Part shown: positions 45,133-51,539 of the stretch, piece by piece
Numbering within the stretch: the first letter of the stretch is position 1
Layout: each line of letters begins with the position of its first letter
NCBI RefSeq assembly: GCF_005938215.1
Contig: NZ_VCPD01000004.1
Coordinates: 496,001-560,000, forward strand
From: Ruegeria sediminis
Lineage (GTDB): Bacteria > Pseudomonadota > Alphaproteobacteria > Rhodobacterales > Rhodobacteraceae
Direction: 5' to 3'
Length of the DNA stretch: 64,000 bases
Notes under the pieces: model-generated
Database searches by the model: none
Seen by the model: only the letters and a program-made list of their open reading frames with translations
Told to the model about the DNA's origin: nothing
Position numbers and translations under genes: made by a program

Positions 45133-46419
45133 GTGGCTGGCAAAAAAGACAATGATCAGGAACCGGTAGTCGACCCCACGTCCGAAGCCGAGATCGAAAA
45201 GCGGCCGGAAACGGGCGCGCCGGAAAAGCAAGACGGCAGGCTTGACCACAAGACCACGGTCGAGGAGCAGGCCTCCGAAGCCGAAGCCGAAGCCGAAGCC
45301 GAAGCCGAAGCCGAAGCCGAAGCCGAAGCCGAAGCCGAAGCCGAAGCCGAAGCCGAAGCCGAAGCCGAAGCCGAAGCCGAAGCCGAAGCCGAAGCCGAAG
45401 CTTCTCCTGCGGTCGAAGAAAAGATCATCGAACGCACCGTCGAGAAACGTGGTGGATTCGTGCCTGCCTTGATCGGCGGGGTTATTGCCGCGGCGATTGG
45501 ATTCGCCGCCGGTCGAAGCGACATGATCCTGCCTGGCGGATCCGACACTTCGGAACAGATTGCCGCTCTGCAGGCGAAACTGGCGGAACAGGCCGACCAG
45601 ATCTCACAAAACGGTCAGGCGGTAGCCAAGCTTCAGGATCTATCGGGATTGGCGGCCACGGTTTCGGAACTTTCAGACAAAACGACTCCGCTCCTTTCGG
45701 ATTTGGACACGGTCAAGTCCGCGTTGAACGCATTGGCCGCAAAGGTTGACCCGCTGGCGGAGCGGCTGACCGAGCTGGAAAAACGCCCGATCACCGAAGC
45801 CGCCTCGCCCGAAGCCGTTGCCGCCTATGAGCAGGAACTTGACAAGCTGCGCGAGTCGCTTGCGGCGCAACGCGCAGAGGTCGAGAAGATGGTGGCGGAC
45901 GCACAGGCCCTGGAGGCCAAAGCCGCAGTGGATGCGCAAGCCGCGGCGAACGAGGCCACGATGTCCCGCCTGGTTGCCCAGATAGATGCCGGCGGGCCTT
46001 ATTCCGATCTGGTGGCGGAACTCGAAGCGGGTGGTGTGAAGGTGCCCGACGCCTTGAGCGCTCAGGCCGCCGAAGGGGTTGCGACCATGGCGGCGCTGCG
46101 CGAGAGCTATGCCCCTGCAGCCCGAGCCGCCCTGGCTGATGCGCGGGAAGCGGAAAAGGGCGCGGGGCTGGTGTCGTTTCTGCAGCGCCAGACCGGAGCA
46201 CGCTCGGTGACGCCGCGCGAAGGCGACGACCCGGACGCGGTTCTGTCCCGGGCGCAGGCGGCGCTGACGGGCGGGGATCTTGCCGCGGCGTTGAAGGAAC
46301 TGGAAGCCTTGCCCGAAGCGTCGCAGGCCGCGTTGGCGGAGTGGGTTGACCAAGCCCGAAAACGTCAGGCGGCGATCGAAGCGGCTGATGCGCTTGCGCA
46401 AAGCGTGAACACGAACTGA
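45133..46419 (+). CDS. Mitofilin-like membrane protein with (Glu-Ala)21 tract
   Basis: A 428-residue protein of the mitofilin-like/HemX-like family found between hemD and hemY. It has an acidic N-terminus including 21 consecutive Glu-Ala pairs (about 49-90), a transmembrane helix (about 107-127, GGFVPALIGGVIAAAIGFAA), and a long coiled-coil and helical C-terminal part. Alphaproteobacterial mitofilin homologues are thought to shape inner membrane folds or membrane contacts. I start at GTG 45133 with GGGGA upstream; other starts are possible. The Glu-Ala tract comes from a DNA hexamer repeat (45277-45402). Confidence 0.82.
   Translation: MAGKKDNDQEPVVDPTSEAEIEKRPETGAPEKQDGRLDHKTTVEEQASEAEAEAEAEAEAEAEAEAEAEAEAEAEAEAEAEAEAEAEAEASPAVEEKIIERTVEKRGGFVPALIGGVIAAAIGFAAGRSDMILPGGSDTSEQIAALQAKLAEQADQISQNGQAVAKLQDLSGLAATVSELSDKTTPLLSDLDTVKSALNALAAKVDPLAERLTELEKRPITEAASPEAVAAYEQELDKLRESLAAQRAEVEKMVADAQALEAKAAVDAQAAANEATMSRLVAQIDAGGPYSDLVAELEAGGVKVPDALSAQAAEGVATMAALRESYAPAARAALADAREAEKGAGLVSFLQRQTGARSVTPREGDDPDAVLSRAQAALTGGDLAAALKELEALPEASQAALAEWVDQARKRQAAIEAADALAQSVNTN
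45277..45402. repeat. Hexanucleotide tandem repeat (GAAGCC)n, 21 units
   Basis: Twenty perfect copies of GAAGCC plus a last GAAGCT copy, with no interruptions, within the mitofilin-like gene. Because the unit is six bases, copy-number changes keep the frame and alter only the length of the Glu-Ala tract. The perfect purity also produces long open frames on all other frames here, which are not genes. Confidence 0.97.
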
Positions 46420-46429
46420 GGGGCCTGCC

Positions 46430-47941
46430 ATGCTGTGGTCATTGTTGAAGATACTGGTATTCGTGGCAATCATCGGCCTGCTGGCGCTGGGCGCGGGTTT
46501 CCTGATGGAGACGAGCGGCGGCGTTCAGATCACGGTTGCGGGTACCGAATACACTTTGGGGCCACTGCAGTCGGTGATCGGGCTTCTGATCCTTGTCGTC
46601 GTGGTCTGGCTGTTCTTCAAGCTGCTGACCCTGCTGATGGCGACGCTCAAATTCCTCAACGGCGACGAAACGGCCTTGTCGCGTTATTTCGACCGAGGCC
46701 GCGAACGCAAGGGTTATCAAGCCTTGTCCGACGGGCTGATGGCATTGGCCTCTGGCGAAGGGCGTCTGGCCCTGTCCAAGGCGACCAAGGCGGAGAAGTT
46801 GCTGAACAAACCCGAACTGACGAACCTGCTGGTCGCCCAGGCGGCGGAGATGGCGGGCGATACCCGAAAGGCATCAGAAACCTACAAGAAGCTCGTCACC
46901 GATCAGTCCACCCGCTTTGTCGGTGTACGCGGGATCATGAAGCAGAAACTGGCCGAAGGCGACGATGAAACGGCGCGCAAGCTTGCCGAAAAGGCCTTGG
47001 CGCTGAAACCACGCCACGAAGAAACCCAGGACGTTCTCCTCAAGCTTCAGACCAAGGCGCAGGACTGGGCGGGCGCGCGTTCGACCCTGACCGCAAAGTT
47101 GAAATCCGGCAACCTGCCGCGCGACGTCTACAAACGCCGCGACGCGGTGCTGGCTTTGTCCGAGGCCAAGGGGTTGCTGGATGAAACCGCCACCGTCGAA
47201 CAGCAGGAGAAGGCCATCGAGGCGAACCGGCTATCCCCTGACCTGGTGCCTGCCGCCGCGATGGCCGCGCGGGCCCATATCGCGAAGGGCAAGCCACGTT
47301 ATGCAACCAAGATCCTGAAAAAGGCCTGGGAGGCGCAGCCGCATCCGGACCTTGCCCATGCTTTTGCGGAAATCGCGCCAGACGAAACCCCCGAAGAGCG
47401 TGTCAAACGGTTCACCGCACTGACCCGTATTCATCCGCAGCATCCCGAGACGCGTTTGATCCAGGCCGAACTCAATATCGTGGCCGAGGATTTTCCCGAA
47501 GCGCGCCGCGTTCTGGGCGATGTTGTCGAGAAACAGGCCGATGCCCGGGCCTATACGCTGATGGCGGCAATCGAGCGCGGCGAAGGTGCTTCGGACGCAG
47601 TCGTGCAAGGTTGGTTGGCCAAGGCGCTGAACGCGCCGCGCGGTCCGCAATGGGTCTGCGACAATTGCCATGACATCCACGCGGAATGGGCGCCGGTTTG
47701 CAAGAATTGCAATAGTTTCGACACGCTCGCCTGGCAGACACCGGAAACGCCCGAAATCGCCTCGGCTACCGGCGTTCACATGCTGCCGTTGATTATCGGC
47801 AGGCTGGAGGACAAACCGGAAGAGGTGGAGCTTGAAGTTGAAGAGAGCGAAGCTCGGGACGACGAGTCACCTGATTCTGATTCCGAAGTGATCGACGCTG
47901 ATGTGGAAATGGTGGCTGCGGAAGGGCAGAAACCGGCGTGA
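46430..47941 (+). CDS. hemY: HemY-like TPR membrane protein with C-terminal zinc ribbon
   Basis: A 503-residue HemY-family protein (the TPR protein, not protoporphyrinogen oxidase). It has two N-terminal membrane helices (about 5-27 and 48-70), GDETALSRYFDRGRERKGYQ, then helical TPR-type repeats through about residue 400. Near the C-terminus is a CxxC...CxxC zinc ribbon: WVCDNCHDIHAEWAPVCKNC (about 405-424), then an acidic tail rich in Glu and Asp. It follows the mitofilin-like gene by 10 bp. It may help organise heme synthesis, but its function is not settled. Confidence 0.88.
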   Translation: MLWSLLKILVFVAIIGLLALGAGFLMETSGGVQITVAGTEYTLGPLQSVIGLLILVVVVWLFFKLLTLLMATLKFLNGDETALSRYFDRGRERKGYQALSDGLMALASGEGRLALSKATKAEKLLNKPELTNLLVAQAAEMAGDTRKASETYKKLVTDQSTRFVGVRGIMKQKLAEGDDETARKLAEKALALKPRHEETQDVLLKLQTKAQDWAGARSTLTAKLKSGNLPRDVYKRRDAVLALSEAKGLLDETATVEQQEKAIEANRLSPDLVPAAAMAARAHIAKGKPRYATKILKKAWEAQPHPDLAHAFAEIAPDETPEERVKRFTALTRIHPQHPETRLIQAELNIVAEDFPEARRVLGDVVEKQADARAYTLMAAIERGEGASDAVVQGWLAKALNAPRGPQWVCDNCHDIHAEWAPVCKNCNSFDTLAWQTPETPEIASATGVHMLPLIIGRLEDKPEEVELEVEESEARDDESPDSDSEVIDADVEMVAAEGQKPA

Positions 47942-47995
47942 ACGCACGAGGTCGCGCCACGCCGTGCGACAAACCGGGTTGCGGAGCGGTTTCGA

Positions 47996-48190
47996 TCAGG
48001 TTTGGCCGAGTATTTTGACCTTGACCAACGGAAACGCGTACATGGTCGCAAGAGCGACACATGGAACGGCGACAACCCCGACCACGGAATAAAGCGCCAG
48101 CGCCATCAATAGGGAATGTCCCATCAACAGGGCGATCCCTCCGGCGAAGCTGCCCAGAAGCATGCCAACTGCCAAAAAGCCGACCATCAT
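47996..48190 (-). CDS. Small two-helix membrane protein, hypothetical
   Basis: A 64-residue protein made mostly of two hydrophobic segments (about 3-27, VGFLAVGMLLGSFAGGIALL, and 29-53) followed by a short basic end VKVKILGQT. AGGAA lies just before ATG-ATG at its start. No family recognised. It is convergent with hemY (54 bp). Coding status is likely but unproven. Confidence 0.55.
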   Translation of the reverse strand: MMVGFLAVGMLLGSFAGGIALLMGHSLLMALALYSVVGVVAVPCVALATMYAFPLVKVKILGQT

Positions 48191-48690
48191 TTCCTGCTCT
48201 CAGCCTCCAGTCCTTCGTATCCGGCACAATTCTGACGAGAAATCGTAAATGAAGTTGCGCCAATTACGGAAGCTACTTCAGAATTGTGACCATAGTTGGG
48301 CTTCGCCGGTCAGGAAATTGTCGACGAGTGGAAGGTACCTGTATTTTTGCCTGAACGTGCCCGATTGAGAGTACGTTTATCAGATCATCCACCAGTTTGA
48401 ACAGATGCTCATGCGGCGGGTGGCAAATCGGCAAGCACCCGCCCACACGGGCTTCCCGTTTCGATGAGAGCGCAAGCCAACTCAAGGTGCCGCGCGGATC
48501 AGCCTGAACGACCGCGAACTTGAACCCTGGCAGCCGACATGCTGAAATGCGGGGCCACAGGGAATGATCCTTTTCTTGCCGGTAACGAGATTTCCTCGGC
48601 ATATGACATTGATTCATGGATCACTTCGCGCCTATTAGGAGAGGCTGGGCCGGACGGCTCACGCAGAACGGAATTCAATTTGAGGCTATC
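48191..48690. other. Gene-poor stretch upstream of galU
   Basis: No gene is convincing here. A minus-strand frame at 48273-48617 (114 codons) contains a partly folded-looking segment but no family match, ribosome site or clear start. GAGG at 48680-48683 precedes galU. Confidence 0.45.
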
Positions 48691-49584
48691 ATGTCACGCA
48701 AGGTCACCAAGGCAATTTTCCCGGTAGCAGGGCTTGGGACAAGGTTTCTTCCGGCAACCAAATCGGTCCCGAAGGAAATCATGACGCTGGTGGACCGCCC
48801 GCTGGTTCAATACGCCATCGACGAGGCCCGCGCGGCCGGCATCAAGGAGTTCATCTTTGTCACCTCTCGCGGCAAATCCGCGCTTGAGGACTATTTCGAT
48901 CACAATCCGGTCCTCGAACAGGACCTCGCGACGAAGGGCAAGGACGATCTGCTGAAGATCCTCGAATCCACCAACATGGAAAGCGGCGCCATCGCCTATA
49001 TCCGCCAGCACAAGGCGCTTGGTCTGGGTCACGCCGTCTGGTGCGCACGGCGCCTGATCGGCGCCGAACCCTTTGCCGTGATTCTTCCAGATGACGTGAT
49101 CGCGGCCGAGAAACCGTGCCTGCAGCAGATGGTCGAAGCCTATGCCGAAACCGGGGGCAACATGGTGGCCGCGATGGAAGTGCCGTCTGACAAGACAAGC
49201 TCCTACGGTGTTCTCGACGTGGCCGAGGACATGGGTTCGGTCGTCTCCGTCAAGGGCATGGTCGAAAAGCCGAAAGCGGGCGAAGCCCCTTCGAACCTTG
49301 CGGTGATCGGGCGCTATATCCTGAGCCCGTCTGTGCTGCGCAACCTCAACAAGATGAAGCAGGGCAGCGGCGGCGAGATTCAACTGACCGATGCCATTGC
49401 CGAGGATATCGGCGCCAAGTCCAACGTTTACGGCTACCGGTTCCGCGGCGAGCGGTTCGACTGCGGGTCCAAAGCCGGTTTCCTGCAGGCCACCGTCGCC
49501 TTCGCATTGGCACGAGATGATCTGCGCGATGATCTGAGCCGCTACCTGCAAGAGCTATCCCAGACAGTGCAAGCCGCCCAATAG
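48691..49584 (+). CDS. galU: UTP-glucose-1-phosphate uridylyltransferase
   Basis: GalU makes UDP-glucose, the donor for exopolysaccharide and the substrate of Ugd. The 297-residue protein has KAIFPVAGLGTRFLPATKSV (about 6-25, GxGTRxLPxTKxxPKE), LGLGHAVWCARRLIG, FAVILPDDVI, EIQLTDAIAE and RFDCGSKAGFLQATVAFAL. I start at ATG 48691 with GAGG upstream, rather than the longer frame from 48616. Ugd is encoded 12 kb downstream. Confidence 0.97.
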   Translation: MSRKVTKAIFPVAGLGTRFLPATKSVPKEIMTLVDRPLVQYAIDEARAAGIKEFIFVTSRGKSALEDYFDHNPVLEQDLATKGKDDLLKILESTNMESGAIAYIRQHKALGLGHAVWCARRLIGAEPFAVILPDDVIAAEKPCLQQMVEAYAETGGNMVAAMEVPSDKTSSYGVLDVAEDMGSVVSVKGMVEKPKAGEAPSNLAVIGRYILSPSVLRNLNKMKQGSGGEIQLTDAIAEDIGAKSNVYGYRFRGERFDCGSKAGFLQATVAFALARDDLRDDLSRYLQELSQTVQAAQ

Positions 49585-49685
49585 GGCCGGTTTGCCGGAT
49601 GAATTGGCCCGATCCCCGTTCTTTCCGGGGGCCGGGTTCCGTGGCACAACTGGTTTTGACAGGTTGACCGAAAGGCAATGAGAGA

Positions 49686-51122
49686 ATGACGACCGTTCAT
49701 CCCATCATCCTGTGCGGCGGCTCAGGTACCCGTCTGTGGCCGCTTTCCAGAAAAAGCTACCCAAAGCAGTTCGTGCCGCTGATGGGGCAGCAGACCCTGT
49801 TTCAAGCCTGCGCCGAGCGGTTGCGTGGCCCGGGTGACAACCCTTTTGCGCCCCCCATGGTGCTGACCAATGCCGCTTTCAGATTCATCGTGACCGAGCA
49901 ATTGGCGGCGATCGGCATCGACCCGGGCCCCATCCTGATCGAGCCCGACGGGCGGAACACGGCGCCCGCGGTACTCGCCGCCGCGCTGCACCTGAGCGCC
50001 AGCGATCCCGATGCGATCATGCTGGTCGCACCGTCGGATCACGTGGTGCCCGACTCCGCCGCCTTTCATACCGCCGTTGCCGAAGGGGTTCGGGCCATCG
50101 CAGAGCGGAACGATCTTATCACATTCGGCATAACGCCCGATCGGCCTGAGACCGGATACGGCTATTTGCAGCTGAGCACCCGTCCTGATGGGAATGGCAA
50201 GGCGCAGCCCTTGGGCAGGTTCGTGGAGAAACCGGATCTGGAAACCGCGAAGGCCATGCTGACGGATGGCAGCTATCTCTGGAACTCAGGGATTTTCCTC
50301 TTTGCGGTACGCGACATTCTGGCCGCTTTTCAAACGCTTGCGCCAGAGCTTTTGGCGCCCGTTCGCACCGCGGTCGACCAGGCCCAGACCGACCTTGGAT
50401 TTCTGCGTCTCGATCCGGCGGCCTGGGACAAGGTCGCGGATATCTCCATCGACTACGCGGTGATGGAAAAGGCCGACAACCTCAGCGTGGTGCCCTATTC
50501 GGCCGGATGGTCCGATCTGGGAAGCTGGTCGGCGGTGCAGGAACTCAGCGATCCGGATGACGACGGCGTGGCGACCTCGGGGGCGGTGACGGCAATCGAC
50601 TGCCGCAACGTGCTTTTGCGCTCGGAAGCGGACGCTCAGGAACTGGTGGCCATGGGACTGGAAAACGTGATCGCCGTGGCGATGCCGGATGCCGTTCTGG
50701 TCGCCAGCATGGACAAGGCGCAGGACGTCAAACAGGCGGTCACGGCCCTGAAGGCGAAAGGCGCGAAACAGGCCGAGCAGCTGCCGGTGGACCACCGCCC
50801 CTGGGGCTGGTTCGAAAGCCTGGTCATCGGAGACAGGTTCCAGGTCAAGCGCATCCATGTCCATCCCGGCGCCGCGCTCAGCCTGCAATCGCATCACCAC
50901 CGCTCGGAGCATTGGATCGTGGTGGAAGGCACCGCCAAGGTCACCGTTGATGACGAAGTGAAACTTGTGTCGGAAAACCAGTCGGTCTACATCCCCCTCG
51001 GCGCAGTTCACCGGATGGAAAACCCGGGCAAGGTGCCCATGGTCTTGATCGAGGTGCAAACCGGATCTTATCTGGGCGAGGACGACATCGTTCGGTACGA
51101 GGATGTGTATGCGCGGAGTTGA
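49686..51122 (+). CDS. manC: Mannose-1-phosphate guanylyltransferase / mannose-6-phosphate isomerase
   Basis: A bifunctional ManC/AlgA-type enzyme that makes GDP-mannose. The 478-residue protein has the pyrophosphorylase motif ILCGGSGTRLWPLSRKSYPK (about 8-27), FVEKPDLETAKAML and SIDYAVMEKADNL, then a C-terminal cupin with HVHPGAALSLQSHHHRSEHW (about 396-415) and the IPLGAVHRMENPGK metal-site end. GDP-mannose feeds gmd and fcl located 5-7 kb away. It is 101 bp after galU. Confidence 0.96.
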   Translation: MTTVHPIILCGGSGTRLWPLSRKSYPKQFVPLMGQQTLFQACAERLRGPGDNPFAPPMVLTNAAFRFIVTEQLAAIGIDPGPILIEPDGRNTAPAVLAAALHLSASDPDAIMLVAPSDHVVPDSAAFHTAVAEGVRAIAERNDLITFGITPDRPETGYGYLQLSTRPDGNGKAQPLGRFVEKPDLETAKAMLTDGSYLWNSGIFLFAVRDILAAFQTLAPELLAPVRTAVDQAQTDLGFLRLDPAAWDKVADISIDYAVMEKADNLSVVPYSAGWSDLGSWSAVQELSDPDDDGVATSGAVTAIDCRNVLLRSEADAQELVAMGLENVIAVAMPDAVLVASMDKAQDVKQAVTALKAKGAKQAEQLPVDHRPWGWFESLVIGDRFQVKRIHVHPGAALSLQSHHHRSEHWIVVEGTAKVTVDDEVKLVSENQSVYIPLGAVHRMENPGKVPMVLIEVQTGSYLGEDDIVRYEDVYARS

Positions 51123-51221
51123 GGCCTGAAAGGCACGCCAAAACCAAAGCGGTGTCTGCATTTTGATGAACTATCGGCTCAGGTGGCGGGCTAATAGTAA
51201 CGGTCCAAGGTCAGCCAGCCT

Positions 51222-51539
51222 CTAGATGAATAGGAAGTCGTCGGCGCCAAGTTGCTGCGGCAAGAGGCCCTCCAGCAGAAGTGTGTCTTCACCGAACTCG
51301 ACCCTCGTGGTCGAGCCGTCCTGGTGCATCTTCAATGCGTCAAAGCCCAGGCCTGTGGACACGAACTTGACCAAATCCTCCCCAGGGGTGAAATCAACGA
51401 TTCGATCCTTGCCCTGCCTCGCAGCGATCACGAAGACATCGCGACCCGAACCGCCTTCGAGGCGATCATCACCGAGGCCACCGTCAAGAACGTCATCGCC
51501 TGCACCGCCCCATAGTCGGTCATTTCCATCATTGCCCAA
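51222..51539 (-). pseudogene. Frameshifted 3' end of the RTX gene (C-terminal secretion region)
   Basis: In the frame one base off from the upstream fragment, about 105 residues continue the RTX protein: further nonapeptides (NDRLWGGAGDDVLDGG, DDRLEGGSGRDVFV), the VIAARQGKDRIVDFTPGEDL segment typical of the last RTX folds, and a C-terminus GADDFLFI expected to carry the type I export signal. It has no ribosome site or proper start. Restoring one G in the G run at 51535-51537 joins it seamlessly to the larger part as ...LLWGNDGNDRLWGG.... Confidence 0.85.

Noticed and set aside
45156..45548. Long antisense and alternative frames across the hexamer repeat (Ser-Ala and Lys-Pro repeats)
   Set aside because: They are a by-product of the stop-free (GAAGCC)n repeat; real coding is the Glu-Ala frame of the mitofilin-like gene.
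48273..48617. Minus-strand 114-codon ORF upstream of galU
   Set aside because: No recognisable domain, no convincing start or ribosome site; left as gene-poor sequence.
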